This document shows, one piece after another, positions 44,245 to 53,976 of a stretch of DNA of 64,000 nucleotides. The DNA comes from Leptotrichia hofstadii. Its GTDB lineage: Bacteria; Fusobacteriota; Fusobacteriia; Fusobacteriales; Leptotrichiaceae. The stretch is taken from positions 1,426,001 to 1,490,000 of the forward strand of contig NZ_AP019823.1 in the NCBI RefSeq assembly GCF_007990525.1, given 5' to 3'. Every line of letters starts with the position of its first letter. Positions within the stretch are counted from its first letter, which is position 1. Both the position numbers and the translations under genes were made by a program. Below the pieces are notes generated by a model. That model ran no database searches and was not told where the DNA came from. It was given only the letters and a program-made list of their open reading frames with translations.

Positions 44245-45021
44245 TTAAAAAATACTCTCAATCACATTCAGCCCAATTTCCTTTGCAAACTCCCTTGCAA
44301 TTTCCATCTCTTTATCTTCCATCCTGTTAAAATCGTGTGCATCCGAGCCGATTATCGTTCTAACATTATACTGCTTCGCAATTTCCCAGAATTCCTTGTA
44401 CGGATACATGTATCTGTCCCAGTCTGGATGTCTTTCAAATGTTTTTCTTATTCCGTTTGCATTTATTTCAAGCGGTACATCCATTTTTTCTGCCGCTTTT
44501 GAAATCATGTGCGCTGCTTTTTCACAGCTTTCATCCCAAGTCCGATAATTTATTACATACAAATCTGGATGTGCAATGTAGTCAAATTTACTACTTTCTA
44601 TAGCCTCAACCATATATTTCGCATAAGCTAGCACATTTTCTCCTGTCTGTATTTTCCAGGCATTATAATTTGTATTATCTCCGTCTTTTCTAAAGGCATG
44701 CAGCCCTAAAACAAGATAGTCCAATTTTTCCCTGTATTTATCATATTTTTCAATAAATTCTGGAAAATATTCAATTTCTAATGATTTATAAATCTTAATC
44801 TTATCTCCATATTTTTCCTGTGCTTCTTCTATTTCCTTCAAATATCCGTCAAAATCTTCTTCTTTCATTCTATTATTTTCATAATATTCAGGCATTGGAG
44901 CATGATCTGATATTCCAAGTTCAGTATAACCTTCCCTAATTGCCACTTTTACATAATCTTCCACATTTCCAGCGGCATGTTCACATCGGTAATTGTGAGT
45001 ATGAAAATTTGTCTTGTTCAT
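44245..45021 (-). CDS. PHP-domain phosphoesterase, HisJ/HisK-like
   Basis: I take the ATG at 45021, placed after GGGGAAAATT, giving 258 residues. The PHP metal motifs are FHTHNYRCEH, GISDHAP and later HPD and GSDAHDF. The layout is that of histidinol phosphatases of the PHP class, which remove phosphate from histidinol phosphate. No other his gene is in the window, so another phosphoester substrate is possible. The gene is upstream of the NUDIX gene on the same strand. Confidence 0.85.
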   Translation of the reverse strand: MNKTNFHTHNYRCEHAAGNVEDYVKVAIREGYTELGISDHAPMPEYYENNRMKEEDFDGYLKEIEEAQEKYGDKIKIYKSLEIEYFPEFIEKYDKYREKLDYLVLGLHAFRKDGDNTNYNAWKIQTGENVLAYAKYMVEAIESSKFDYIAHPDLYVINYRTWDESCEKAAHMISKAAEKMDVPLEINANGIRKTFERHPDWDRYMYPYKEFWEIAKQYNVRTIIGSDAHDFNRMEDKEMEIAREFAKEIGLNVIESIF

Positions 45022-45111
45022 AATTTTCCCCATTCTATCATTTTCAATTTTTTTCTTTTGTATATTTTACCAATTATTTTGAAAAAAATAAAGGTTTTAA
45101 ATAAATTTATT

Positions 45112-45140
45112 TTGTTTTTAGTGAAAATTTTTGATATAAT
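45112..45140 (+). promoter_or_regulatory. Promoter of the ABC-F gene
   Basis: TTGTTT (45112-45117), a 17-base spacer and TATAAT (45135-45140) with TG before the -10 (TGATATAAT, extended -10). Confidence 0.7.
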
Positions 45141-45175
45141 ATAGATAAATTATAAATATTTAAGGAGGAAATTTT

Positions 45176-46795
45176 TTGATTTCAACAAGTAATTTATCTG
45201 TCCAGTTTGGTGGACGAAAACTTTTTGATGAAGTAAATATTAAATTTACAGAAGGGAACTGTTACGGTATCATTGGACCGAATGGAGCTGGAAAATCAAC
45301 TTTTTTGAAAGTGTTAACTGGAGAACTTGATTCTACTTCTGGAGAAGTTATTGTAGAAAAAAATAAAAGACTATCATTTCTAAAACAGGATCACTTTGCT
45401 TATGAAGATGAAGAAGTGTTAAATGTAGTAATGATGGGACATGCAAAATTATACGATATTATGATGCAAAAAAATGCTTTATATGCAAAAACCGAATTTA
45501 CAGAAGAAGACGGAAATTTGGCGGCTGAACTTGAGGGAGAATTTGCAGAGCTGGATGGCTGGGAAGCCGAAACAAATGCTGAAAAATTCCTTATTGGTTT
45601 AGGAATTCCTTCTGAACTTCATCATAAACTGATGAAAGAGTTAACAGAACCTGAAAAAGTAAAGGTTCTGCTTGCACAGGCTATTTTTGGAAATCCTGAC
45701 ATATTATTATTAGATGAGCCTACAAATGGACTTGACTTGCACGCAGTAAAATGGCTAGAAGATTTTCTGATGGACTTGGAAAACACAACTGTACTTGTAG
45801 TTTCGCATGATAGACACTTTTTAAACAAGGTTTGTACTCATATTGCTGATATTGATTACGGAAAAATTAAAATGTTTGTTGGAAACTATGATTTCTGGTA
45901 CGAATCAAATCAATTAATGCAAGAATTAATCAGAAACCAGAATAAGAAAATGGAACAAAAGAAAAAGGAATTGCAAGACTTTATTGCACGTTTCTCTGCC
46001 AACGCCTCAAAATCAAAGCAGGCTACAAGCCGTAAGAAACAGCTGGAAAAATTACAATTTGAAGATATGCAGGTTTCTAACAGAAAATACCCATACATTG
46101 AGTTCAAGCCTGAAAGAGAAGCTGGAAACAATATGTTAAAAGTTGAGAACTTAACCAAAACTGTTGATGGCGAAAAAGTTCTTAACAACATTTCCTTTAC
46201 GATAAATACTGGAGACAAAGTTGTTATTTTATCAAAAAATGACATTGCAAAGACTACTCTTTTCCAAATTCTAGCTGGAGAATTAGAACCAGATTCAGGA
46301 ACTGTTGAGTGGGGAGTTACAACTTCACAAAGCTATTTCCCAAAAGACAACTCAGCATATTTTGAAGATGTAGATTTATCGCTAATTGACTGGTTAAGAC
46401 AATTTTCGACTGACCAGCACGAAGAATATGTACGTGGATTCTTAGGAAGAATGCTATTCTCAGGAGAAGAGGCAAGAAAAAAAGCCAAAGTTCTTTCTGG
46501 AGGAGAAAAAGTTCGTTGCATGCTTTCAAAAATGATGCTATCCAACGCAAATGTCCTATTATTAGACAACCCAACAGATCACTTGGATCTTGAAGCAATT
46601 ACATCGCTTAATAAATCGCTAGAAAGATTTGACGGAACAATTTTATTTACAACGCACGACCACGAATTTATTCAGACAATTGCAAATAAAATCATTGAAA
46701 TCACTCCAAAAGGAATTTTGGAAAAAGAAATGGAATATGATGATTATCTAAATGACGAAACTGTTGAAGCAAGACTAAATGAAATGTATAGCTAA
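45176..46795 (+). CDS. ABC-F family ATPase, YbiT-like
   Basis: A 539-residue soluble protein with two fused ABC domains and no membrane part. Walker A motifs are GPNGAGKST and the degenerate LSKNDIAKTT; signature-type LSGGEKVR and two Walker B motifs (LLLDEPTNGLDL and LLLDNPTDHLDL) are clear. The domains are linked by the charged P-site interaction linker near 235-290. ABC-F proteins act on ribosomes as translation factors; YbiT-like ones are of unclear role. The start is TTG with AGGAGG upstream, and no ATG is available. The second domain's DNPT in place of DEPT and the altered Walker A are notable. Confidence 0.9.
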   Translation: MISTSNLSVQFGGRKLFDEVNIKFTEGNCYGIIGPNGAGKSTFLKVLTGELDSTSGEVIVEKNKRLSFLKQDHFAYEDEEVLNVVMMGHAKLYDIMMQKNALYAKTEFTEEDGNLAAELEGEFAELDGWEAETNAEKFLIGLGIPSELHHKLMKELTEPEKVKVLLAQAIFGNPDILLLDEPTNGLDLHAVKWLEDFLMDLENTTVLVVSHDRHFLNKVCTHIADIDYGKIKMFVGNYDFWYESNQLMQELIRNQNKKMEQKKKELQDFIARFSANASKSKQATSRKKQLEKLQFEDMQVSNRKYPYIEFKPEREAGNNMLKVENLTKTVDGEKVLNNISFTINTGDKVVILSKNDIAKTTLFQILAGELEPDSGTVEWGVTTSQSYFPKDNSAYFEDVDLSLIDWLRQFSTDQHEEYVRGFLGRMLFSGEEARKKAKVLSGGEKVRCMLSKMMLSNANVLLLDNPTDHLDLEAITSLNKSLERFDGTILFTTHDHEFIQTIANKIIEITPKGILEKEMEYDDYLNDETVEARLNEMYS

Positions 46796-46844
46796 GTTAT
46801 TGTGTAACTTTTATTTTTGAAATAAATTCTTGGATATGAAAATA

Positions 46845-46873
46845 GCAGGATTATATTTATTAATATTTCCTGC
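46845..46873 (+). terminator. Terminator of the ABC-F gene
   Basis: GCAGGA pairs with TCCTGC and is followed by a T-rich tract, about 50 bases past the stop. The A-rich flank also allows a role on the minus strand for the next gene. Confidence 0.65.
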
Positions 46874-46899
46874 CATTTTTTATTTAGTCGTTTGAGAAT

Positions 46900-47382
46900 C
46901 TATTTTTTAGCTACCTGATTACTGTAAATATATCCGTATTGATTTCCGTTGTATTTAATATAATACCAGTCATCGTCTGTTTTGCTTATTGCGTAAACTG
47001 TCTGTCCAGTTTTCAGTTTAGTTTTAATTGTAGATTTTGTTGTTGGTTTTTCTCTTATATTGCTGTATCCTTCACTTGAAGTTATAACGAGCTTACCTAC
47101 AATTTCTTTTAATTGGCTATTGTGAATATAGCCAGTAAATGACTTTTTAATTGCATCGTTATAATATGTCACTTTATGCCATTCACCAGATTTTTCATTG
47201 CTTTCCAGTATATGTCCATTTGTAATAGTTTCAACAACTTTAGAATCTGTAGTTGCAGACTGTCTTATGTTAATCGCATTATCTTTTGACGAAGTCACAA
47301 ATGCAGCTCCCATTGAGATAGCACTAAAACCCATAGATAAAATTGAAGCCAGAAACATTTTCTTTAGTATAAACTTTTTCAT
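46900..47382 (-). CDS. Exported protein with two bacterial SH3 domains
   Basis: The 160 residues start with a signal peptide ending near SMGAA. Two SH3b domains follow (about 28-90 and 93-158), each opening with an N-I-R motif: INIRQSATTDSKVV and SNIREKPTTKSTI. They close with GEWHKV and DDWYYIKYNGNQYGYI. Bacterial SH3 domains usually bind peptidoglycan or metal in the periplasm. There is no catalytic domain. It is a single-gene unit; a cell-wall binding role is an inference. Confidence 0.85.
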   Translation of the reverse strand: MKKFILKKMFLASILSMGFSAISMGAAFVTSSKDNAINIRQSATTDSKVVETITNGHILESNEKSGEWHKVTYYNDAIKKSFTGYIHNSQLKEIVGKLVITSSEGYSNIREKPTTKSTIKTKLKTGQTVYAISKTDDDWYYIKYNGNQYGYIYSNQVAKK

Positions 47383-47432
47383 AAAAAATCACTCCTTAAT
47401 AATTTTATATAACACACGTTATTTCCAATTAT

Positions 47433-47460
47433 ATTATAACCTATTTTTTTAAGTTTGCAA
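47433..47460 (-). promoter_or_regulatory. Promoter of the SH3-domain gene
   Basis: Minus strand TTGCAA (47455-47460), a 16-base spacer and TATAAT (47433-47438). Confidence 0.6.
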
Positions 47461-47639
47461 GTAAAAACTAATAAAAAATCTAACATTTTTAAAATAAATT
47501 TCAAAAAATAATATAATAAAGATTGTTAGAAATAAGTATTTTTACCTTCTCCTCTCATAATAATTATACCTTATTTTAAGAAAATTTCAATATTAATCTT
47601 CAAAATAACTCAATAAAAATTTTGTTCGTTATTCATTTT

Positions 47640-48047
47640 TTACAAATCTTCTGGTCCAAATGAATATGGCAACAATTCATCTAGTGAAGTAATTCTGTAT
47701 TTTCTATTTTTATTTGTCAAAATAATAACTGTGTCTTTATCTGAAAATTCTTTTATTACCTGTCTGCATGCTCCACATGGACTAATTGGCTCAGGAGTAT
47801 TTCCTGTTACAACAAGTAACCTTATTTTTTTCATATTCCCAGTAATCCCTGTTGTGATTGCATTACGTTCAGCACAAAGAGTAAGTCCAAAAGAAGCATT
47901 TTCAACATTAACTCCTTTGTGTATATTTCCATTATCATCAATTAATAATGCGGCAACAGGAAATTTAGAATACGGCACATATGCTTTTTCCAGCAAAAGA
48001 TTTACTTCATCAATATAACTTAATATTTCTTTTTCACTTAAAATCAT
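47640..48047 (-). CDS. cdd: Cytidine deaminase
   Basis: Cdd converts (deoxy)cytidine to (deoxy)uridine for pyrimidine salvage. I start at the ATG at 48047; a GTG three codons earlier is possible. The 135 residues match the tetrameric class: zinc motif CAER preceded by NVENASFGLTL, and SPCGACRQV with the other zinc cysteines. It is the last gene of the long co-directional run starting at mreC, 51 bases after dinB. Confidence 0.94.
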   Translation of the reverse strand: MILSEKEILSYIDEVNLLLEKAYVPYSKFPVAALLIDDNGNIHKGVNVENASFGLTLCAERNAITTGITGNMKKIRLLVVTGNTPEPISPCGACRQVIKEFSDKDTVIILTNKNRKYRITSLDELLPYSFGPEDL

Positions 48048-48098
48048 TTGTTCCACTTCCCATCTTAAATAATTTTATTATTAAAATATATTAATAAT

Positions 48099-49190
48099 TT
48101 ATTTTAAATCGTCAAACGACAGCTGAACTACATTGCTTTTCAAAATCGAGCTTAACTGTACTCCAATAAGCCGTACTTCATTCTTTTTTTCAAAAAATTC
48201 CAGATTTTCAAGAGCTGCCTTATATATTCCGTTTACATCGTTCGTTGCACTTTTCAACGTTTTTGAGCGAGTGTGTGTTGCAAAATTGGAATATCGGATT
48301 TTTATTGTAACTGTTTTGGCAAATTCATTGTTTTCAATAAGTTTGCTGCTCAATCTTTCAGACTGTTTTTTTAATTCAGCATGCAATGCCAAAATATCAT
48401 TTTCTTCCTGATGAAAAGTTACTTCGTGTCCATAAGACTGCCTTTTTCTGTCTGTATTTATCTCAGAAGAATGTAAGCCACGAACAGAATTATACAGATA
48501 CTCCCCTTTGCTTTCCCCAAATCTTCTGATTAATTCATTTTTCTCAATTTCATAAAGCTGAAAGACACTCGTTATATTAAATAATTTTAATACTTCCCTT
48601 GTCTTTCTCCCAATTCCCGGAATTATTCCAAGCTCCTTATTATAAATATAATCTAAAAAATGTTCACGGTTCCTAAATATAAAATAACCATTCGGCTTAT
48701 CAATATCACTCGCGATTTTAGCGCTTATCTTGCTAAAACCTATCCCAACTGAGCAAGTGAGCCTAGAATTATCATAAACATACTTTTTAAATTTTTTTAT
48801 AAATCTTTCAATTTTTAAAATCTCATCTCTTTTATCAAGTCTTGTATTTTTATTCCAAATAAACTCTGTAATATCAATATAACCTTCATCAACAGAGGTA
48901 AATTCGCATTTTTTCAAGACTTTTTTTATTAATCCCTGTATTCTTCTGCCTTCTTCAAAATAAACACCTTTTCTAAGGCTTACAACAATAAGATTTGGGC
49001 ATAGCCGTTTAGCCTGAACTGTTGGCATCGCAGATTTTACTCCATATTTTCTGGCTTCGTAGCTTGCCGTTGTAACAACTCCATGTCCTATTGCGATAGG
49101 CTTTCCTCTAAGTTCCCTGTTATCCCTTTGCTCAATTGCCGCAAAGAAAGCATCCATATCGTAATGCAGATAAATTTTTTCTTTTTTCAT
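48099..49190 (-). CDS. dinB: DNA polymerase IV (Y family)
   Basis: A translesion polymerase of 363 residues. The catalytic motifs YDMDAFFAAIEQ and SVDEGYIDI are intact (aspartates and glutamate for metal binding). GIGRKTREVL is the helix-hairpin-helix, and a C-terminal little-finger domain is present. The C-terminus ends VVQLSFDD, compatible with a beta-clamp binding motif. It follows lolD by 12 bases and so shares the envelope-repair operon. A lexA box is not evident, consistent with readthrough transcription. Confidence 0.95.
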   Translation of the reverse strand: MKKEKIYLHYDMDAFFAAIEQRDNRELRGKPIAIGHGVVTTASYEARKYGVKSAMPTVQAKRLCPNLIVVSLRKGVYFEEGRRIQGLIKKVLKKCEFTSVDEGYIDITEFIWNKNTRLDKRDEILKIERFIKKFKKYVYDNSRLTCSVGIGFSKISAKIASDIDKPNGYFIFRNREHFLDYIYNKELGIIPGIGRKTREVLKLFNITSVFQLYEIEKNELIRRFGESKGEYLYNSVRGLHSSEINTDRKRQSYGHEVTFHQEENDILALHAELKKQSERLSSKLIENNEFAKTVTIKIRYSNFATHTRSKTLKSATNDVNGIYKAALENLEFFEKKNEVRLIGVQLSSILKSNVVQLSFDDLK

Positions 49191-49202
49191 TAGTAAATTT
49201 TC

Positions 49203-49901
49203 CTAAAATTGTATTGTCGGTAAAATCATATTAAATTCGCCATTTTCAATTTTATATTTGTAAGAAGCCAGATTTGCTAGTTCCAGACTGTGAGTAACTA
49301 TTATTATCGACTGGTTTCTTTCCTGATTTATTTTCATAAATAGTTCATTTATCATATTACTTGTTTCTGTATCCAGATTTCCTGTTGGCTCATCAGCCAG
49401 TATTATATCAGGATCGTTAATCATAGCTCTTGCTATCGCCACACGCTGTTTTTCACCGCCTGAAAGTTCCATAGGTTTATGCTTTAAACGTTTTGCAAGA
49501 CCAACAAGTGCAAGTAGTTCCTTGGCTTTCTTTTGTGCTTCATTCCTGTTCATATTTTTATTGACAAGTGCAGGCATCATAACATTTTCAAGTGCTGTAA
49601 ATTCATTTAAAAGATAATGAAACTGGAATACAAAACCTATTTTTTGATTTCTTATTGCAGTTTTGACTTTTTCATTCTTATAATGGATTTTCTCTCCGCC
49701 AATATAGATTTCTCCATCAGTTGGTTCATCCAAAAGTCCCAGTATATTCAGAAGTGTTGTCTTTCCATTTCCTGATTTTCCTTGAATCGAAATAAAATCC
49801 CCTTTGTTAAAGGCTAAATTTATATTTTTCAATATATGAATGTTTTCAACTTTTGTCTTATAAATTTTATTAACATTTTTCAATTCTATTATTTTATTCA
49901 T
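49203..49901 (-). CDS. lolD: Lipoprotein export ABC ATPase LolD-like
   Basis: A 232-residue ATPase with Walker A (GKSGNGKTT), signature LSGGEKQR and Walker B ([12 protein letters not shown]). The family is MacB/LolD/FtsE; the partner permease overlaps by eight bases. Together with the LolA-like gene at 55155, the set implies a Lol pathway carrying lipoproteins from the inner to the outer membrane. The N-terminus [18 protein letters not shown] is usual for LolD. Confidence 0.88.
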   Translation of the reverse strand: MNKIIELKNVNKIYKTKVENIHILKNINLAFNKGDFISIQGKSGNGKTTLLNILGLLDEPTDGEIYIGGEKIHYKNEKVKTAIRNQKIGFVFQFHYLLNEFTALENVMMPALVNKNMNRNEAQKKAKELLALVGLAKRLKHKPMELSGGEKQRVAIARAMINDPDIILADEPTGNLDTETSNMINELFMKINQERNQSIIIVTHSLELANLASYKYKIENGEFNMILPTIQF

Positions 49902-51057
49902 ATTTTAACGCCTCCACAGGTTTTAATCTGGCCGCTCTGGCTGCCGGAAAAATTGTTGATAGAAATACAACTACAAATGTTACTCCATAAATAATTAAAA
50001 GTTCCTTTTGAGAAATATATAGCGGCAGTTCTTCTAAATAATAAGTTCCACCTTTTATATACACTTTAAATAAAATTTTTAGCCCTATCAATACAAGTGG
50101 CGACAATCCGCTTGCCATAATCATTCCAAAAACTCCGATTATTAGCCCTTCTATTGTAAAAATTCTACGAATATTTTTATTTGTATATCCAATTGATTTT
50201 AAAATACCAATATCTTTTATTTTTTCCCGGACAATCATATTTAAAATTACCGATACAGCAAAACTTGCTATAACAAGAAGCAGACTTAAAATCGCAATTA
50301 ATACAAATTTTTCAAACTGTACTGCCTTCAGAAGATTATGATTCAAGGTCTTCCAGCTTATTACCGTGTATTCCTTCTGATTCATTACGGTTATTACTTC
50401 TTTCAATACTTCTTCAACTTTTTGAGGACTTTCAACTTTAATGTCCATTTCAGTAACAGCTTCGCCTTGTTCTGCCAATATCTGCATTGCGCGCAATGGA
50501 ACGACCGCAACATTTGAATCATATTCTAAAAAGCCTGTTTTAAAGATTCCTCTCACGGTAAGTTTTATTTCCTTGTTTTCAGCTGAGATTAAGCTTACTT
50601 GCTGACCAACCTTAACACGCAGTTCACCTGCCATCTCCTCGCCAATTAAAACTGAGTCCAGCTCCGAAATATTGTCACTTCCGCTGACCATTTTAAGTTT
50701 CAGTCCGTTCTTGACATTTTCTGGACTGATTCCATCTGCCAGCACTCCTTTTGCATAGCCTTCAAATTTTATTATTGACTGGCTGTTTATCTGTGGAATT
50801 ACAGCCTTAACTCCTTTTATTTTCTTCAGTTTTTCCGCAGTTTCCTCATATCCTTCAAAAAAGGGATTCTGCTTATTTTTTATTAAAATATGCGGACTCA
50901 TTGTGAGCAGCGAATTTATCATATTTTTTTCCAGTCCATTGGAAACTGTTAGCGAAACAATGAATACTGTTACAGCAATCGCCACTCCAAGCACTGAAAA
51001 TATACTTTGAAATTTTCTTTCAACAACATGCCGAAATGCTATAAAAAATTCTACCAT
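49894..51057 (-). CDS. Lipoprotein export permease, LolC/LolE-like
   Basis: A 387-residue FtsX-superfamily permease. One N-terminal helix is followed by a large periplasmic domain (about 45-255), then three helices near the C-terminus (KFVLIAILSLLLVIASFAV, and two later). The coupling motif DIGILKSIGYTNKNIRRIF is in the cytoplasmic loop. A single permease gene is present, so it likely forms a homodimer (LolF-like) rather than a LolC/LolE pair. It is followed directly by lolD. Confidence 0.87.
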   Translation of the reverse strand: MVEFFIAFRHVVERKFQSIFSVLGVAIAVTVFIVSLTVSNGLEKNMINSLLTMSPHILIKNKQNPFFEGYEETAEKLKKIKGVKAVIPQINSQSIIKFEGYAKGVLADGISPENVKNGLKLKMVSGSDNISELDSVLIGEEMAGELRVKVGQQVSLISAENKEIKLTVRGIFKTGFLEYDSNVAVVPLRAMQILAEQGEAVTEMDIKVESPQKVEEVLKEVITVMNQKEYTVISWKTLNHNLLKAVQFEKFVLIAILSLLLVIASFAVSVILNMIVREKIKDIGILKSIGYTNKNIRRIFTIEGLIIGVFGMIMASGLSPLVLIGLKILFKVYIKGGTYYLEELPLYISQKELLIIYGVTFVVVFLSTIFPAARAARLKPVEALKYE

Positions 51058-51092
51058 ATTTCCTTTTTTTCTTCCTTTCTCTCTAAATATTG

Positions 51093-52544
51093 CTATCTTA
51101 TATCACTTGACATTTCATGTAAAATATTATAGTTTTCCATCAATGCCGCTTTTTGTGCATTAACCTTGGCAACATCCAGTACAATTTCATTGCCGTCTTC
51201 GTCTTCAAAAACAATAAATTCCTTATTTATGCTTCTTACTTTCTTTACAAAATCATTAAAATCTTTATACTTCTCTCCGTTAACTTTAGTAATAATCCTA
51301 TTTTCAAGCTCAGAATACCCAAGGTTTACATCAAACGGAAGAACTCTTACAAGAATTACCAGCCCATTGTAATCCTTAAACAGGTCTTCCCTGTCATATA
51401 TTGCTGAAAGTGTACTGGTCGGATGTTCCTCCGTAAACGACGTAATGTAGTTTGTCGTAAGAGGCTCGAAAATCAGTCCACCGTAAACATAGTAGGAGGG
51501 CGCTTCCTGAAGTTTTGTGCTTTTTACAACACTGAATTTTATATCAGCCTTTTTTAATGTAACCTGTCCTTTTTGAACTTTTTTGTCTCTTACAATTTCA
51601 TAACTTAGCGTCTGTCCATATTTTTTTTCCTGATTTATAAAATTGAAGTCTGTTTTCTCATTTTTTCGGAATTCCACAGTTCCATCTGACTCAATATCCC
51701 GCCCATCCAGTTTCAGAAGTACATCGTTTCTTTGAAGCACGCCATTAAATGGGGAATTTGGAAAGATTTTTTTTATAAAGACACCTTTTGAATCATTTTT
51801 TAATCCGAGCATTTGCCGCTGAGAGGCGCTCTCAAGCTTTGCCCATTGCAATCCCAGTTTCGGAGGGCCATCATAATTTCCGTCTTTTATATCATCCAAA
51901 AAATTTTCAAGTATGTTTACAGGGATGAAATATCCTATATTATCTGCCTGAGTAAGCCCTGCAAATGCCACACCTACGACTTTTCCTCCGCTCAGTACCG
52001 GTCCTCCGCTATTTCCACTGTTAATTGCCGCATCAGTCTGTCCGATAAGAAACTTTTCATTTGTCAAAGTGTAGCTGTTATGCTCCATTCTTGATACAAT
52101 CCCTCTCGTTGTGCTAAGCTTGTCGCCACCCAAAGGATAACCGTAAACTGTAAGGCTATCCTGTATATTCGGCAATTTCCCAAGTTTCAAGGCTGCTGTT
52201 CCGTTAAAGAACGACTTATCCTCAACATCAATTAACGCCAGATCGTATTCTTCTGAGACAAATTTTACATTTGCCTTATATTTTTTTGAATCGCCTTCCT
52301 TTCTTACCTGCAGAAATTTTTCATTCAGCACCGCATGAGCATTTGTAATGATTCTGTTACCATCTATAATGAATCCTGTTGCAGTCGAGCTGAAATCTTG
52401 CCCATTCTGCCAAGGGGACATGTAATTATGCATCTGGTGCGCAGTGTAGACTTTTACAAGAGCTTTTTTTACTGAACTGTCGTTAGCAAACACAACGTTG
52501 CACAAAAATATACTTATTATTAAAATTAAATTTCTTATTTTCAT
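51093..52544 (-). CDS. Trypsin-like serine protease with PDZ domain (HtrA/DegP-like), exported
   Basis: I start at the ATG at 52544 (AAAGG upstream), which gives a standard signal peptide ending near VVFAND; the outer frame would overlap the preceding gene. The 483 residues have the protease triad: H in NAHAVLNEKF, D in EYDLALIDVED and S in NSGNSGGPVLSG. A PDZ-like region follows (GVFIKKIFPNSPF, VLLKLDGRDIESDG). A longer C-terminal domain has DVNLGYSELENRIITKVNG, a second PDZ-like segment. It probably degrades or refolds damaged envelope proteins. It belongs to the long operon, 36 bases before the Lol permease. Confidence 0.92.
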   Translation of the reverse strand: MKIRNLILIISIFLCNVVFANDSSVKKALVKVYTAHQMHNYMSPWQNGQDFSSTATGFIIDGNRIITNAHAVLNEKFLQVRKEGDSKKYKANVKFVSEEYDLALIDVEDKSFFNGTAALKLGKLPNIQDSLTVYGYPLGGDKLSTTRGIVSRMEHNSYTLTNEKFLIGQTDAAINSGNSGGPVLSGGKVVGVAFAGLTQADNIGYFIPVNILENFLDDIKDGNYDGPPKLGLQWAKLESASQRQMLGLKNDSKGVFIKKIFPNSPFNGVLQRNDVLLKLDGRDIESDGTVEFRKNEKTDFNFINQEKKYGQTLSYEIVRDKKVQKGQVTLKKADIKFSVVKSTKLQEAPSYYVYGGLIFEPLTTNYITSFTEEHPTSTLSAIYDREDLFKDYNGLVILVRVLPFDVNLGYSELENRIITKVNGEKYKDFNDFVKKVRSINKEFIVFEDEDGNEIVLDVAKVNAQKAALMENYNILHEMSSDIR

Positions 52545-52575
52545 TTTTAAACCTTTCTTTGGATACTTAGTCAGA

Positions 52576-53070
52576 TTAAATATCCAGTTTCTCTCCAATC
52601 TGATTCTGTATTAACTTTAAAAACAGAACTTCGTTGCTTATATTCATTCTCATCTGTATCCGTTTCTTATCTGCCGTTATTATCTCCAGAAACTTGTCAG
52701 CCTTTCCTGCACCCATTTTAATTACTTTAAGCGTTGCGCTTTCAATGTCTTTCATTTTGATACGGACTTTCTTCATAATTATTTCGTCATTTTCAATTAC
52801 GATTTTAAATCCAAAAAGAAGTGCTGATGCTATAACGACATAAGCAAAAATAATCACAATAAATGCTATTCTTATCGCAGTCAGCTTCTCAGTTCCTATA
52901 ATTCCCTTATACAGAGAATATGCCGCAATAGATGCTATTATTATAAAAAAAATAGATGATGAAATCATATATCTTAAGCTTGCTCTGAAAATATACCTAT
53001 TTTTCTCATCTTCTATTTTTAAATTTTCAATTTTATCCTTTAAATTTTCTGTATTGTTTAAATTGTTCAT
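52576..53070 (-). CDS. Two-helix membrane protein with PH-like domain, unknown
   Basis: A 164-residue protein with two membrane helices (about 30-52 and 65-88) and a C-terminal soluble domain. The C-terminal part (IVIENDEIIMKKVRIKMKDIESATL and MGAGKADKFLEIIT) resembles bacterial PH-like domains found behind membrane helices. No family name can be given. It sits between the FtsB-like gene and the protease in the long operon, with gaps of 37 and 31 bases, which suggests an envelope role. Confidence 0.7.
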   Translation of the reverse strand: MNNLNNTENLKDKIENLKIEDEKNRYIFRASLRYMISSSIFFIIIASIAAYSLYKGIIGTEKLTAIRIAFIVIIFAYVVIASALLFGFKIVIENDEIIMKKVRIKMKDIESATLKVIKMGAGKADKFLEIITADKKRIQMRMNISNEVLFLKLIQNQIGEKLDI

Positions 53071-53107
53071 AATATAACCTACCTATAAAATATCTATGAA
53101 ACTCATA

Positions 53108-53383
53108 TTAATCAACTATTTTATAAATAACCTCTCCTTTTCTCTTTAAATTCAAGTTATTTCTCGCAAACTTTTCGTTCTTATCCTTATTATTGACTCC
53201 CGCGTTTTCCTTTTCCTGCTCCAATTTGCTTTTTCTTTCCTTCAGTTCCTTTATCTGCTGATTAGTCTGTGACAGGCTTATCTGCATATCCTTTTTTCCC
53301 ATGAACACGTTAACGCTCTGAAGTACAAAATGCACTACCAGGCTAAAGAATATTATGTTTCCAATTAGACGAAGCTTTTTCAT
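53108..53383 (-). CDS. Septum formation initiator, FtsB/DivIC-like
   Basis: The 91-residue protein has a short cytoplasmic tail, one membrane helix (about 7-24), a coiled coil (NQQIKELKERKSKLEQEKE) and a conserved-type end RNNLNLKRKGEVIYKI. That order is the FtsB/DivIC pattern; these proteins link FtsL and FtsQ in the divisome. It lies 45 bases after nrdR in the same operon. The name is by architecture and short motif (EVIYKI), so confidence is moderate. Confidence 0.8.
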   Translation of the reverse strand: MKKLRLIGNIIFFSLVVHFVLQSVNVFMGKKDMQISLSQTNQQIKELKERKSKLEQEKENAGVNNKDKNEKFARNNLNLKRKGEVIYKIVD

Positions 53384-53427
53384 TTTCTATATATTTTCCT
53401 TTCCTAAATTATCCAAATATTTTATAA

Positions 53428-53895
53428 TTATTTTCTCTTATTCTTGTCATTATGTATCTTCTCAATTTCCTTTACAAAGCTGTCCAGACTGTCAAATTTT
53501 TTGTAAACTGATGCAAATCTGACATAGGCAATCTCATCTAGATCTATCAAATATGAAAGTATTTTATCACCCAGTTCGCTGGACTTTATTTCTCCAGAAT
53601 AGGTTGTAAGTATTTCACGCTCAATCTTATCCAAAGTTTCCTCTATTTTCTCCTTATCAATTTGACGCTTTTCAAACGCCCTGATAATTCCGTTATAGAC
53701 TTTTTCACGAGAATAAGGCTGTTTTTCTCCATTTTTTTTTATTACAGTCAACGACAGTTCTGCAACTTTTTCATGCGTTGTAAACCTTTTTCCGCATTTT
53801 TCACATTCACGCCGTCTTTTTATTGAGTTTCTTTCAAAATATGCACGGCTATCAACGACTTTTGTATTTTCATAGCCACAAAATGGACATCTCAT
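53428..53895 (-). CDS. nrdR: Ribonucleotide reductase regulator NrdR
   Basis: NrdR is an ATP/dATP-sensing repressor of nrd genes. The N-terminal zinc ribbon has CPFCG and CEKCG cysteine pairs (about 3-6 and 36-39), followed by an ATP-cone (about 48-138). The 155 residues match the usual length. Paired boxes for it are visible 26 kb away at 27371-27418, before nrdH. It is embedded in the long operon between the PTS IIA-like gene and the FtsB-like gene. Confidence 0.97.
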   Translation of the reverse strand: MRCPFCGYENTKVVDSRAYFERNSIKRRRECEKCGKRFTTHEKVAELSLTVIKKNGEKQPYSREKVYNGIIRAFEKRQIDKEKIEETLDKIEREILTTYSGEIKSSELGDKILSYLIDLDEIAYVRFASVYKKFDSLDSFVKEIEKIHNDKNKRK

Positions 53896-53976
53896 AAGTT
53901 TCCCCCTATCTATATTTGTTTGACTTGATTTCAGGGTTTGTTAATTATGTAATCCAAGCTGGACAGACAAATATCA